DNA from: Phoronis ovalis
Lineage: Eukaryota; Phoronida; Phoronidae
Direction: 5' to 3'
DNA length: 22,228 nucleotides
NCBI GenBank assembly: GCA_028565635.1
Contig: JAOXYB010090051.1
Location: 1 to 22,228 of the forward strand
The notes below the pieces were generated by a model, which saw only the letters and a list, made by a program, of their open reading frames with translations, searched no databases and was not told the DNA's origin. Of this stretch, positions 1 to 9,989 are shown piece after piece; within the stretch, counting starts at the first letter, position 1, and the number at the start of each line of letters is the position of its first letter. The position numbers and the translations under genes were made by a program.

Positions 1-151
1 ACATACATGATGCGAGTTCCCAGTCTCATAATGTAAAACATACATGATGCGAGTTCCCAGTCTCATAATGTAAAACATACATGATGCGAGTTCCCAGTCT
101 CATAATGTAAAACATACATGATGCGAGTTCCCAGTCTCATAATGTAAAACA
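1..151. repeat. 37-bp tandem repeat array, about four identical copies
   Basis: The word tacatgatgcgag recurs at 4, 41, 78 and 115, a period of exactly 37 bp. The copies read here are identical, and the array stops at about 151, where the sequence becomes gtacgctgaat. It runs off the left edge, so its real size is unknown. Within each unit, catgatgcgag and ctcataatg form an imperfect inverted repeat around ttcccagt, so each unit could fold weakly. A period of 37 is not a multiple of three, so the array cannot hold one reading frame. Identity between copies suggests recent expansion or homogenisation of a minisatellite. Confidence 0.95.
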
Positions 152-1073
152 GTACGCTGAATAGTATGTATTTATACTGTTCCTAAATAAAAAAAACTAA
201 AACCTTTATAAATTTGGGAAATGTCCACAAACTTTTATCAGTAAAATACTAAATGAGGTGATGATTTTTGGAAAAAAAAATTGATATTTTTCAATGCATA
301 AAATATGATCTTTTCTCACAAAAATCCCCTAGTGGACGAGCCTTGAAACTGTCACTTTTCTGCAATACTAGCTCATGAATTAACGCATGTACACATTAAG
401 CATGCAGGGTAAATTTAGATGGTTTTTCGTTGTGTTCTTTTATGACAAACTAATTACCATGAAAATAAATAACAACTCAACTTGACTATTCCACTTACTT
501 ACCATAATGAGAAGATTATGCATAATAAATTGCGTACTAATAACAACACTGATTAAACAATTTCGACGTCTTTGAAATAAATCGCTCAATAATTGGCAGA
601 AAAGCAAATTTGGTGTTCTCATTTTAGTTATAAATAGGTGAAAGGAATAAGTTAAAATTGCTTTCCTACTAGATTCGGCCAGAAAAGTTTCGAACCTGTT
701 CTAGTCTAAAGTATGTGGGTATTTAGTTTCTCCATTTGCCTTCCACGCATTTTAGGCTAAAATGTTCACAAGTTCTTTGACAATCAAATTGTCCTAAGCT
801 GATGTACATGTGTTCAGTTAAAAACTTATTCCCTAAGATAGATACATTGAAAGTGTACAAAGTGATACTATTGAAAAACTTGGTATATTATACTTTTATT
901 AAAAAACTAAATGAAAGGCTGGACACAAGAAAGACGTTCAGAAAGAAAAATAATATTGAAATAAATTTAATATAAATGATGAAAATACATTTCAAAACAG
1001 TTAACTATTGGATAATGGCCACTGTGAGACACAAGTCTGAGTGTAATTGTTAAAATGAAATGTTTAGTTTGTT
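152..1073. other. AT-rich stretch without a supported gene
   Basis: No open frame rises above background; a 60-codon minus frame at 440-622 has low-complexity, AT-driven composition. A minus-strand CCACTAGGGG word lies at 326-335. On the minus strand a polypyrimidine tract ending in ccag at about 919 resembles a splice acceptor, but the following frames close within a few codons. Nothing else could be supported. Confidence 0.6.
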
Positions 1074-1112
1074 TTACAACCGATAGGTGTCTTGTACACC
1101 AGATGCAGACCA
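1074..1112 (-). CDS. Candidate terminal exon of a minus-strand gene (model C, exon 4)
   Basis: Read on the minus strand, the pyrimidine-rich stretch attatctaccaattgctcag ends at 1113, and the next 12 codons (WSASGVQDTYRL) close at TAA 1074-1076. The islet is GC-richer than its surroundings. In phase 0 it continues directly from the phase-0 end of the candidate exon at 1515-1634, across an intron of 402 nt. An ATTAAA-type poly(A) word lies roughly 100 nt downstream. There is no homology evidence. Twelve codons alone are easily open by chance, so the call rests on the acceptor and the phase match. Confidence 0.2.
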   Translation of the reverse strand, partial: WSASGVQDTYRL

Positions 1113-1514
1113 CTGAGCAATTGGTAGATAATTTTATCATCATTACCTTTTGTAATCGATAAGGTCTAAATACACTATGAAAAGTTAAATATCATAAAAT
1201 GCCTTTTGTCATGTTTTTATAAAAAAATGTTCTATATCCTCATAGAAATAAATATAATAAAATCCATAACTTGGCGCATAACTATACAATGATAATGAAA
1301 ACAGGAACTAGAGATGCGCGGTTGACTAATCATGCATAAATCTCTATGGATTCAGAGCAATTCCATAACCTTATTAATGAAATGTGTACAAAAATGTGAA
1401 CAAAATGTGCTGTTCGATTCCTTAAGTTGATCTGTAATATGTTTATCTTGATATGCAAATACAATGTTAACTTAATTGCTACATCAATTTCATGAAACTT
1501 TACTTTTAGCTTAC

Positions 1515-1634
1515 TGAGTTTGCTTGGAACATTATAGCGCGTAGAACGTGATATTGTACTAAAAGCTTAGACAGGCGCTCCAGACCATCCCCCATCACGG
1601 AAAATGGCAAATACACCTTAGAATCTACTGACCG
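1515..1634 (-). CDS. Candidate 40-codon internal exon (model C, exon 3)
   Basis: On the minus strand, gttgtccatctcag gives an acceptor at 1635-1636 and tca/gtaagc gives a donor at 1513-1514. Between them lie exactly 120 nt, open in phase 0. The peptide begins RSVDSKVYLPFSVMGDG and continues LERLSKLLVQYHVLRAIM, ending FQANS. G is over-represented at first codon positions (12 of 40). The segment LERLSKLLVQYHVLRAIM would form an amphipathic helix. I recognise no family. A 40-codon open stretch has only about a 5% chance per trial but many trials exist in this window, so coding status is unproven. Without splicing, the frame ends two codons later at TAA. Confidence 0.27.
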
Positions 1635-2914
1635 CTGAGATGGACAACTTACATGATTTAAAATTTAAAAAATTACACTTGAAACTTACACCAAGTGGTA
1701 TGTGTCGCAGTAAGGGGGATTTTGGTGTTAAATCATAGACAGTAGAGTGAGTGTTTTATATAAAAGTGTCACTTTGCTAACAACGTTGGAGGCCGCAGTG
1801 CAACAGCAACACGTGATAACACCTGTTTTTAATATACTTACTTTTATTTAATGCACTGCCGATAGTTGCGCAATTTTAATGAAACTAGTTTCCCATCTGA
1901 TTAGTATTGCGCATCAATATGAATGTGTTTTTGTACCAACATTAAATTAATTAGACAAAATTCACAGATTTGTTAGTCAAATTAAATATCACTGATGATA
2001 AATAAATAACGGTCAGATTTCTTTTATACAAATGCATTAATGCAGTCGAATAGAAAAGAACCTAGCAGTTTGTCAATACCTGGCATATTAATAAATCAAT
2101 TTTCTACATGTGTTCGTATTTTTCGTTCCCACCGAAGTGTGATATACCTTATGTTTACTTACGTGTGAAGTTAATCGATGTGTTATTTCAATATTAATAT
2201 AGCTAGAGAAACAGCTCATTTTTTCCTAACTAATCAATTGTCATGTCGTGTACTGTTTGATGAGCCTCCGGCAAAGGATCAACACAAGCGTGTAAAAATT
2301 TGTTGATAATATTTGATTTTAAAAAAAATCGAATTAACCTTTCAATTTTAAAATCGAATAATTAGCACCATGCTCATCGTGTCACTTTAAATGTTGTTAT
2401 CAAGCTTTGGAGCACAGTACAAAACTTACATGCGAATATATCGCTCTATATGAGGAGGCGCAAAAGGCAAAAAGTGAATTTTTGGCTTTCGATCCACCTA
2501 CACGTTAGATCGCTTTTAATTATCTTACATCAATATGTCATTATTTCAGTCACCTAAAATATTTTATTGTCAATTATTATTAAACAATGGCAAGAAACAA
2601 TACGTATAAACAAATCACAGAATCACATCACAATGAAATTTCATTAAACACTACTACAACCTTTATACAAGTTCATTGTTTATAAATGTTATTGACTACA
2701 AATACCTATGACCATAACAATTAACAATCATTATGATAAGTATGTTATCAGTAAAAATAAAATCAGATTTCGCGTCTAGTTATATATGCTGTGTGGTCGC
2801 ACTCCAACCCCGGTCATTTACTCCTTCATACTTGAATCTTGAATCTGCTTATGGAGTATCTTTATCCCTAGACTCCTGTGAATTTTTTTTTTCGATTTCT
2901 CTGCATCAGCTTAC
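1635..2914. other. AT-rich stretch with isolated exon-like islets
   Basis: If model C is real this is its intron 2. It holds several short GC-richer islets. One is near 1785-1830. One at 2163-2202 is flanked on the minus strand by a tttctctag acceptor and a GTAAGT donor, but its only open phase does not fit the neighbours. One near 2250-2300 is open in several frames on both strands. A long pyrimidine tract ending in catatag precedes 2445 on the minus strand, with 23 open codons after it. None can be linked convincingly. Confidence 0.4.
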
Positions 2915-3000
2915 CGGTAACAGACATAAATAACTATAATTTTGTATTGAAGATACGCCGATATAGCTATACATGCTAACACACGGGGGATACACGAAAA
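2915..3000 (-). CDS. Candidate internal exon (model C, exon 2)
   Basis: On the minus strand, gaacatattgtatttttag forms a strong acceptor ending at 3001, and accg/gtaagc forms a strong donor at 2913-2914. The 86 nt between are open in two phases. The phase-1-in, phase-0-out reading gives FVYPPCVSMYSYIG then VSSIQNYSYLCLLP. It matches the phase-1 end of the signal-peptide exon at 14952-15022 and the phase-0 start of 1515-1634. The other phase gives a hydrophobic, helix-like peptide. A different frame on the plus strand is also open across 2733-2933, which shows how weak frame openness is as evidence here. Confidence 0.25.
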
Positions 3001-3537
3001 CTAAAAATACAATATGTTCATATCTGTAGATGGTATAAATATTATATATACATATTCTTCGAACTACGTTTATTTTGTCATAACCTTACGTTTGCTTATT
3101 TTTATAGATTTTGTTTATCAAATGTTTCTAATCATATATACCACATATCTTATAATCCTTCTAGAGCAAGAATTACTAAAGTCTCCAACTAGTGGGCAAT
3201 ATAAAATATTGGTTCAGCATCAAGTCAGCTAAAATTATAATAATTCAATTATTGAAAGCTTTCTAAATAGAAACCTATGTGTTAATGATTCGGTAATCAA
3301 TTTGTGAATTGCTTTCACAGGTTCTCTAGCTAACGAAATATATATTACTTACGCATTGCAATTAATATTTAAGCAGACACCTATGAAATACCATATGATC
3401 AAAAATCTTCCTGTGCACTCGTTTCATTCACCTGTTTCTCTATGTGAGTTTAACGCTGGTATTTTATAAATCTATATTTTAATGTGATATATTAAAATAT
3501 AATTTGCATATTAAGCTGCTTTTACACTTGGTTTTTC

Positions 3538-3788
3538 AAACAGTTCGAAGTGGGTTAAAAATCTGGGAGGGTCATTCCTTATACAGGTCAATATTTTGAA
3601 TATATCTAAAGGGCTCCGCCTGAAAAGAGTTTGCCACCTCTCTAGTTCAGGAAAAAGATTTTTCTTTTTTTCCCGGAAAAGTGGTATGTTTTAGAGGTTC
3701 GGGCTGTACGAAATATTTGGAAATGACCACCCCTTATTGAACTATATAGGAAACGACCCCCGAGATGTTTAACTAATGCGAACTGTTT
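3538..3788. mobile_element. Foldback (MITE-like) element 1, about 250 bp
   Basis: The left end reads aaacagttcgaagtgggtta and the reverse complement of the right end reads aaacagttcgcattagttaa. Similarity continues through gggagggtcattccttata and its counterpart gggggtcgtttcctatata, giving imperfect inverted arms of roughly 55 bp. The interior (about 3600-3730) is GC-richer, contains a pyrimidine-rich run and has no open frame. A short non-autonomous DNA transposon is the likeliest explanation. I could not define a clear target-site duplication, so the superfamily is unknown and the boundaries may be off by several bases. Confidence 0.6.
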
Positions 3789-5157
3789 AGAAAGGACAGC
3801 TGTGTATATTTGACGGAAAATACAAAGGTACTCATTTTCAGTATTGTGTATAACACTTTTACAGCAACAAGATGATGCAGAATTAAATAATTAATGAAGC
3901 TTGTATCACAAGTGCAACTGTTTAGTTATGATTAATCGAAATATTTTGTTTAACAATCTGTCTGCATAGTGCAAGTAATCTAATACAAGTAATAATGCAA
4001 AAAGAATTGACATATTTAAGTTTCTGCGACTATATGGTAAAAAAGTTATTTTTTTATTATGTAGCATCTCGCAAACTGTCAATATAATAAGAATAGCAAT
4101 CAGTAGATTTAGATGCTTGCTAATGAGAATAGAACCGTGACGTAACCGGTGGTATTACTCAATAAAAAAAGATGAAATCATGATCATGACAGTTCCACAT
4201 TTTCAAATATTACTGTAAGCAAAGATATTTCCAGAATTTATTGCCCTATTTTACCAGAAAACGGAAATGTTCCTATGAAAAGAACAAACCCTTTTTTAAT
4301 TTTCAAGGAACCAGGAAATCGAAATAAGTACAACTGGTACTAAGTCATCATTGTTTAGTATACTAATTATAATTGTATATTAAGATGCTGGAAAGTTATA
4401 ATATATAATACTGATCTATTAATTAAACAGAACTGCCTTTGTGTTGTAACAGTACACTCGTGCGGGGACGAAATTCCTTCGGCAGGTGATCTTCTTTAGT
4501 GTATTTTAAATGTTAATTACGATTGTCTTTCTTCGAAATTCTCCCGTATTTTTTGCTTTTAAGGACAATTTTTTAAGGCAATTTTGATCAAACAAATGTC
4601 TTTTTCTGGACCTTTTCAGCGAATTTTGGAACAATCATGCGTACCTATTTCGTATGTTGAGTGATGCCACCGGGGGAAGATAGCACAAACTAAAACCGGT
4701 ACCTAAAAATGAGGAGTTGCACATTCTTCGTAACACTACTTAATCTATTAAAATGTCCTAAATTTGTAGTTTTTATCAGAACGCTGGGTATACCTGCATA
4801 TTTACACTAACGAATGATTAGACACTGTAACATTTTAGACTCTCGTAAACGGAAAACCACCTTCCCATGGCAACTGCACTGTTGCTAAGTTTATTTACAA
4901 AGCTATGACATTACATTGACTTTCTGTCTCAAAATAACTGTCAGTTGACTTCTTAACTTCGTGTGCATATATAGTAATAACAATGTTACTTATGCAAAAG
5001 TAAGATTGTATAATTATGTAGCTTAGTATAGTATAGTATAGCGCAGTATTATTCTATTGTTATAACTTAAATGTTGAATGCCAAATATGTATAATAAAAG
5101 AAAAAATAACAGTTTAAAACATTTCGCTAACCATTCAAAATTAGCATGAGCCTTATT
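3789..5157. other. AT-rich stretch without a supported gene
   Basis: The segment contains a short (tatag)n run at about 5024-5041 and an islet at 4453-4485 flanked by plus-strand acceptor-like and donor-like sequence (ttgtaacag before it, gtgatc after it). A long pyrimidine tract ending in ccttttcag lies just before 4619. Frames around these islets are open in several phases on both strands, so no exon can be chosen. An RFX-like site at 4861-4874 is listed separately. Confidence 0.45.
4861..4874 (+). promoter_or_regulatory. RFX X-box-like motif
   Basis: The sequence CTTCCCATGGCAAC matches the palindromic RFX X-box GTTGCCATGGCAAC at 12 of 14 positions, including a perfect right half-site. RFX factors control ciliary genes in animals. 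No gene start can be tied to this site, and such matches also arise by chance. Confidence 0.25.
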
Positions 5158-5262
5158 TTATGCTTCAATCACCTTATAGGATACGTTTTGCAAGGCAAGT
5201 AAGAATATCAAGGGAACTGTTAAAAAAACGCGTGAATTAACCTTGAACCTCGCAATTCTCAT
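5158..5262 (-). CDS. Small open frame with a signal-anchor-like N-terminus, unverified
   Basis: On the minus strand, an ATG at 5262-5260 in good context (A at -3) opens 34 codons ending at TAA 5158-5160. The first residues MRIARFKVNSR are basic, and the following VFLTVPLIFLLAL is a hydrophobic core typical of a signal peptide or type II anchor. A donor-like aag/gtgatt at 5171-5172 would end a 90-nt phase-0 coding segment. An RFX-like site lies 15 bp upstream of the ATG. No family is recognised. It could be a first exon, a micropeptide, or chance, and it does not fit model C. Confidence 0.15.
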   Translation of the reverse strand: MRIARFKVNSRVFLTVPLIFLLALQNVSYKVIEA

Positions 5263-5276
5263 CTTTCCCTTGGCCG

Positions 5277-5290
5277 GGTCCCTTGGTAAC
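5277..5290 (+). promoter_or_regulatory. RFX X-box-like motif
   Basis: GGTCCCTTGGTAAC matches the RFX X-box GTTGCCATGGYAAC at 11 of 14 positions, with an intact GGTAAC half-site. It lies just upstream of the minus-strand ATG at 5262, where a proximal promoter element would sit if that frame were used. The match is suggestive only. Confidence 0.22.
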
Positions 5291-5548
5291 CATACAATCC
5301 ATGCAGTAATACGATGAATTAAACCATATCGGCTCAATCAACTTAATAGGCAATCATATAATTGATGAAGGACACATAAAATTATCGAATCAGTATAGAA
5401 GATCCCTAAATGAACAACTACTATGGTTTATATCATTGTTAGCTACAAAATGAATGGTCAGCAGTTACAGAAATCCATTGAAACATGAAGCAAGTCGGGT
5501 GGAAAAGAAAAAATAGTAATCACCATGACGCAATCTAAAATAAGTTAC

Positions 5549-5623
5549 CCGCCACAAAATATGTTATTTTGCGCTTTAGCGGCCTCTTCTTTATCTAGCT
5601 TACAACTGTCAACGACGGTGTTT
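5549..5623 (-). CDS. Candidate 75-nt symmetric exon, unplaced
   Basis: On the minus strand, ctattgacag precedes 5623 and ggcgg/gtaact gives a donor at 5547-5548. In the phase-2 frame the 24 full codons read NTVVDSCKLDKEEAAK then AQNNIFCG. First codon positions are purine in 19 of 24 codons, a strong coding-like bias. The acceptor has a poor pyrimidine tract. Its phase does not fit the other minus-strand candidates, and the plus strand is also open here for over 40 codons from an ATG at 5560. It may belong to another transcript or be spurious. Confidence 0.2.
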
Positions 5624-7705
5624 CTGTCAATAGGTTTTCATAACTGGTGGTTTATCAATCGTGCTTTTTTTAATCTATCACATCTAATTTGATCAAGTTG
5701 AGGAACATAATAGAGGCGAAATGTGATCAAAATTAATTTTAGAAATGCACATGTATATATGCCGTTAAAAAAAATTCAAATAGCATCACATAGCTCGGTT
5801 ACTGCTTTCACTTGGTAATTACTTATATAGTTTTGTCGAACTAAACATTACAAAGGCAATCAAGCATAGTATGCTGTTGCATACAGTTTAGTTCTCTTCA
5901 GTTACAGCACGGCGTTCGTCAAATGGAACTAACATTTGTAGGTTTTAATAAGTGTAATCGTCATGGAATCAAAAAAATAAAATGAAACTTATCCTGCACA
6001 GTTAACAGAACAAGATCAGATGAAGTGAAATAACTGTTAATATAGATAAAACTGTTTATTATTGTCTGCCGTGGTGTAGAAATAACTACATTATTTATTA
6101 TTATATGATTTGTACTAGCTGCCCCATGTAAAATTTAGTATTGTTTTAATGTTCTAAGAATGGTGTACATAATGTCAATGTCATATTTATAGAGCATAAT
6201 TGTTAAAAAGCTATGAAGCAAAAGGAAGTCAATAATTGTGTAACCTAATTTCAATCTATAAGTTTTAGTTTTTTAGAATTTATGGAAACTTTTGTACAAA
6301 TTTTGTGTAAAATTAAGCTTATGTACTTCTTTAATGATAGAAAAACAGGAAACAAAAACAGGTAACTCCTAAATTGTTATAATTTTCATCAAATTTCAAA
6401 CCTGTTTGTTATGACAGAAAAATAGAATTAAAATCATAAAAAATCCTAGTTATACAACAAGATTTAACCACAGCTCATGGAAACAAAGCCTTAAAAACAA
6501 GACAAAATGTCAGAGCCAAGAAAAATTAATGGAAGAAGTGTGTCTTCTTAGGATGGATAATCTCATGAAATTAGGCAACCTTTATTATTGATACAAAGGT
6601 GGCATTTAAATTAGAAACATACACACGTTCACACATAGCCGAATAGTTGAAAACAAAATAGGTACAGGTTTAACTAAAAAATATGAAATGGCAGAAGTTA
6701 AAGTAAATGTCCTACAATCACTAACAGACAGGAAATGCTCTGTAATGAGGCATACAGTTACATCATTGGAAAATCGAAATAACCCTACCTGAAACAGCCT
6801 GCTGAACACATAGCACACATGAAAACAGAAATAATATCATCGTGGTGTAATCCTTCATCTTTCTAAAGAACTTATCTAAACGTCATGATCGTTCGAGTAC
6901 CACTTGTTATAGTGTTGCCAGTAGCAGACGATATTAATAATAGGTATACAGAACGTTCAGTTAACCGGCTTCCGTTCATTTATTTATCCGTGGTATGGTA
7001 ATACCTCAATCACGTGTCTATTTAGTAATGACGCTGAATTAGATTAAGACCATATCGACCGGTAGAAATATTTATATTTTCATTCAAATGTATAGCTAAC
7101 TGACTTCGATTTTTTTCAATTCTGAGGGGAATGTAATGTTCCATAAAAGTGGATGTACCAAAACAGTGACTATAAAAAGTATTTTTTAAAGCGAGTAAAG
7201 TTAATTTAAAAAGAAAAAATTATATCTCTGATCAAACATACTTTACATATTATGTATATTTTCCGGAAAATGTATTTTAAAACAGTATTTTTTTGAAAAT
7301 GCTAATATACAATGCTCAAAATATTACATAACGAAATTCACTTGCAATAGTTTCTTTACAAAACTATATATACATCGATTTTGATGAAAACAAATTTGTT
7401 TTGCTACTTTAAAGCTTGATTAATAGTGTTAATGCCGGGCTTTACTAAGATTTATATACCATCGACCATCATAATCGGTCTAATGATTCTGTGTAATCAA
7501 TGCATAATGATATACATAGTCATCTAAGCACCAGCACAAAACTCGTAAAAAATTGTGAGAACGTTCAATTTGATGTATTTCAGGCAAGACCCTTCCCTTA
7601 ATTTTCACCGTTTTCTGCCAGAAATCTCTCATTACTGACTTAACAAATTGGTCGAGGCTTAGTTAATACCAAAAAAAAAAAAGTTTTTAACTGCAAACTA
7701 TCACG
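5624..7705. other. AT-rich stretch without a supported gene
   Basis: I see no repeat array, RNA gene or convincing exon. A plus-strand islet near 5909-5990 follows an acceptor-like ttcagttacag and stays open for about 25 codons. A minus-strand frame of about 50 codons from an ATG near 7632 to a stop near 7480 is coding-like but has no splice support. A poly-A run lies at about 7671-7682. The rest is low-complexity A+T. Confidence 0.5.
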
Positions 7706-7739
7706 ATGTATTTTCAGGTTTTTGTTTATTTACTCGTTT
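7706..7739 (+). CDS. Speculative start exon (model A, exon 1)
   Basis: ATG at 7706 begins MYFQVFVYLLV, a short hydrophobic stretch, and a GTAAAC donor follows at 7740 in phase 1. Joined to 8487, the junction codon becomes TGT and the sequence continues C-A-D, which would resemble a very short signal peptide. There is no basic n-region. Unspliced, the frame runs to a stop after 28 codons. This is the weakest exon of the model. Confidence 0.1.
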
Positions 7740-7753
7740 GTAAACATGTGGCT

Positions 7754-7772
7754 CGACATTTCGGAAATGTCG
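7754..7772. other. Short perfect hairpin
   Basis: The 19-nt palindrome cgacatttcggaaatgtcg can fold into an eight-pair stem with a three-base loop. It is not followed by a T-run and lies within the intron of model A or in intergenic DNA. No function is assigned. Confidence 0.5.
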
Positions 7773-8020
7773 ATGATATGTTGATATGATAAACATTAAG
7801 ACATATTAATAGGTTAATCAAGTACGGGATATCATGATCTGACGTGATTTAATTGAAATATTGCTGTTAAAACATGCTAATACATAATACTGCGACAGCC
7901 AAAACCTCTACATGCACTTCAAATGTAGTACCTAGTAATTTGTTGAAGGACGTTTAATCATTGATGTGTTTATATCTCTTCTAATTTTATACCCTTCAAG
8001 GTAAAAGGGAAATGATTAAT

Positions 8021-8055
8021 TGAAAAAATAAAAAGAAGAGAGGAGAACAAAGGCA
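8021..8055 (+). other. Purine-rich tract
   Basis: The run containing gaaaaaataaaaagaagag followed by aggagaacaaagg is almost purely A/G on the plus strand over about 35 nt. On the minus strand it is a polypyrimidine tract that could serve a splice acceptor, but no convincing exon follows it. Confidence 0.4.
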
Positions 8056-8303
8056 TCAAAACAATGGAGAAAGAAATTGGGATAAGAACTTACTGCAGTA
8101 GATACATTGAGCAGACCGAGACACGGAGTTAAATATAATTATCATACCGGTATACATAGTATTATCCTACAAATTAATTTTAATGTAGCCATTGAAGTTT
8201 TTAAAAAATATATCTTAATGTTTTTGGGGAGTATTGTTTCTAAGCACGTAGTTACGATAGAGGACTTTAGTTAAAATGCTAGATCTTTCGTCTTGTATGA
8301 CAC

Positions 8304-8332
8304 GAAGCATAAAATGTATCATCTTATGCTTC
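8304..8332. other. Short perfect hairpin
   Basis: gaagcataa (8304-8312) and ttatgcttc (8324-8332) are exact reverse complements separated by 11 nt, giving a nine-pair stem. It is too short for a typical miRNA precursor and has no other support. Confidence 0.4.
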
Positions 8333-8486
8333 ATGAATAAAACATGTAGATTAACTATTGTTTTGTACGATGTGATATTGATAACAATTCGTGATTTCAA
8401 AAAAACAGTTACTTATTGATAGGTGTGTAATGACTCAGGAAAGGTTCTTAAATAAATTAGACTTATTAATATCAGAAACATTTCAG

Positions 8487-8603
8487 GTGCTGATGTCTCC
8501 CTACAGACCTCACAATCCACCGCGGTTCACTTGTTAACTCTTTTGAATAGTGGGGTTGATTCTATAAAAGTATATCTTACTTTCCCGTGTCACCCTGAAA
8601 TTG
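8487..8603 (+). CDS. Candidate 117-nt symmetric phase-1 exon (model A, exon 2)
   Basis: The acceptor cagaaacatttcag ends at 8486 and a GTATGT donor starts at 8604. Between them 38 full codons are open in the phase-1 frame, reading ADVSLQTSQSTAVHLLTLL, NSGVDSIKVYLTFPC and HPEI. The islet is close to 48% G+C against about one third in the surroundings. Symmetric phase-1 exons are typical of extracellular modules, but I cannot name a domain. An alternative acceptor at ccctacag (ending 8505) keeps the same frame. Confidence 0.25.
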
Positions 8604-8666
8604 GTATGTTATTTATAACTTATGCAAGTCTATAACGGTAATTATAATCCCTTAACTCGATTATAG

Positions 8667-8712
8667 TTATGATGGGAGTCAACTTAATTAACGCTTCCGC
8701 CCTGGTGTCATC
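8667..8712 (+). CDS. Candidate short exon (model A, exon 3)
   Basis: The acceptor actcgattatag ends at 8666 and a GTAAGC donor starts at 8713. The phase fits the preceding exon (G plus TT gives a valine codon), and the peptide continues MMGVNLINASALVS. The implied upstream intron is only 63 nt and the acceptor lacks a pyrimidine tract, which weakens the call. Unspliced, this frame stops one codon after the donor. Confidence 0.18.
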
Positions 8713-8778
8713 GTAAGCGGGATGCTACTTACAAGTACCTGAAGATATATATTAGACTATATATTAATAGATTAACAG

Positions 8779-8905
8779 AAATGTGTGTCTTTCGCCATTT
8801 GCTGCAAAATACATATCATGTACAGTGAAAGTCTGCAAGGAGAGACTTGTGTTACTTGTGAATTTCAGCAATGCTTCATGTATAATGGAAAAAAGTATTT
8901 TGTGA
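8779..8905 (+). CDS. Candidate terminal exon (model A, exon 4)
   Basis: An acceptor at attaacag (ending 8778) and the phase-2 frame required by the previous exon open 41 codons reading NVCLSPFAAKYISCTVKVC, KERLVLLVNFSNASC and IMEKSIL, closing at TGA 8903-8905. AATAAATAAA follows 16 nt later. The peptide is cysteine-bearing but matches no family I know. A 63-codon frame on the opposite strand covers the same DNA and is probably a shadow or chance. Model A would total 108 codons including the stop. Confidence 0.2.
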
Positions 8906-8920
8906 TCTTTATACAAAAGG

Positions 8921-8930
8921 AATAAATAAA
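8921..8930 (+). promoter_or_regulatory. Overlapping poly(A) signals
   Basis: AATAAATAAA contains two overlapping AATAAA hexamers just downstream of the TGA that ends model A. The hexamer is frequent in AT-rich DNA, so its value comes only from its position. Confidence 0.2.
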
Positions 8931-9975
8931 ACGAAATGATGTGATTCACTAACATACACGATATCTGGTTTTCTGTTTTCGGAAGTTTGTTGATGAATAA
9001 TTAAATTTTTATTAACCGATTCTGTTCCGTGCGGGAATATCAAGAATATCTCTCCCAACAGTTGATCTAATCAATCACTGAAGCCAAATGTTTCATGATT
9101 AAAAAAAGAAATTGATCATGTTTTCAAATTTTATATGTAATTTAATTGTTTTTATCTTGCTCCTGGCAATATTTTCTCTCCATTAACTACTCAGAATATT
9201 AAAATAAATGCATTTTCAATAAATAAAAAAATTAACTAAAACTTATTTTTCATGATTAACAAATACAAAGACTCGGTAGATTTACTGTTACCAGGTGGGT
9301 ACGGTATCACGTAGTAGTACTTCTGGGGAATTGAGCTGGGAATATAGCTGATATGTATCGAAAAGCGTATCACTCAATTTGTGCAAAAACAGTCGATGAT
9401 TTTTATAAACTTTGCCCACCAGAAACTTGAAATGAAAATGATTACATGAACATTAGATTAATATATATTCAATAACAATATGTATCAGTGCAATCACCAT
9501 ATAGGGATTTACGTGCCAGGTAATAATGAGGTATTCAGAAAGACCAGTCACACTACTGAGTACTACCATACTAGCATGTATTGTGGTCACGACTCTCGAT
9601 GGAATAGATTAATTAATTGGTTGATTTTACGCTAATTAAATAATAAAGGTGATCAGAGAATACATGTAGTCCTTATATTCCTAGAACTTCAAGTACCCAT
9701 TGTTAAGCGGTTTAGACAATTTCTTCCGAGTCACCAGTCTGACATTTATAAATACACTGTTTTGCATCTACATCTCTATTTATAATTAAATATAATTGCT
9801 ATTAATTCATACAACTATTTACAAATCTGTTGTCTGTCTGTAGTGGGAATAATATAATTTTTCTTAGCAGTTATGACATTATATTCATCCTTAATCATAA
9901 TTTTGAAAATAGACAACAGTGTTTCGATCCCTTTATCTGCACACCACTATGGATGCTAATTAGTAGGTACCTTTA
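8931..9975. other. AT-rich stretch without a supported gene
   Basis: Nothing repeated or structured was found. A 28-codon plus-strand frame beginning MRYSERPVTLLSTTI near 9529 has a hydrophobic middle but no splice or regulatory support. Confidence 0.55.
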
Positions 9976-9989
9976 CCGCCATCTAGTGA
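9976..9989 (-). promoter_or_regulatory. CTCF-like motif, minus orientation
   Basis: The reverse complement TCACTAGATGGCGG matches the core CTCF consensus CCASYAGRKGGCRS at 13 of 14 positions; only the first base differs. CTCF marks chromatin boundaries in many bilaterians. This is the best such match I found, and it is paired with a plus-oriented motif about 390 bp to the right. Confidence 0.35.

Noticed and set aside
1406-1426. tgttcgattcct resembling a tRNA B box
   Set aside because: No A box or cloverleaf can be formed upstream.
2374-2445. Minus-strand islet after a long pyrimidine tract, 23 open codons then TGA
   Set aside because: The acceptor is good, but as a terminal exon it conflicts with model C, and its donor alternative (gtgaca) is weak.
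8764-8955. 63-codon minus frame
   Set aside because: Antisense to a better-supported plus-strand exon candidate and of hydrophobic AT-driven composition.
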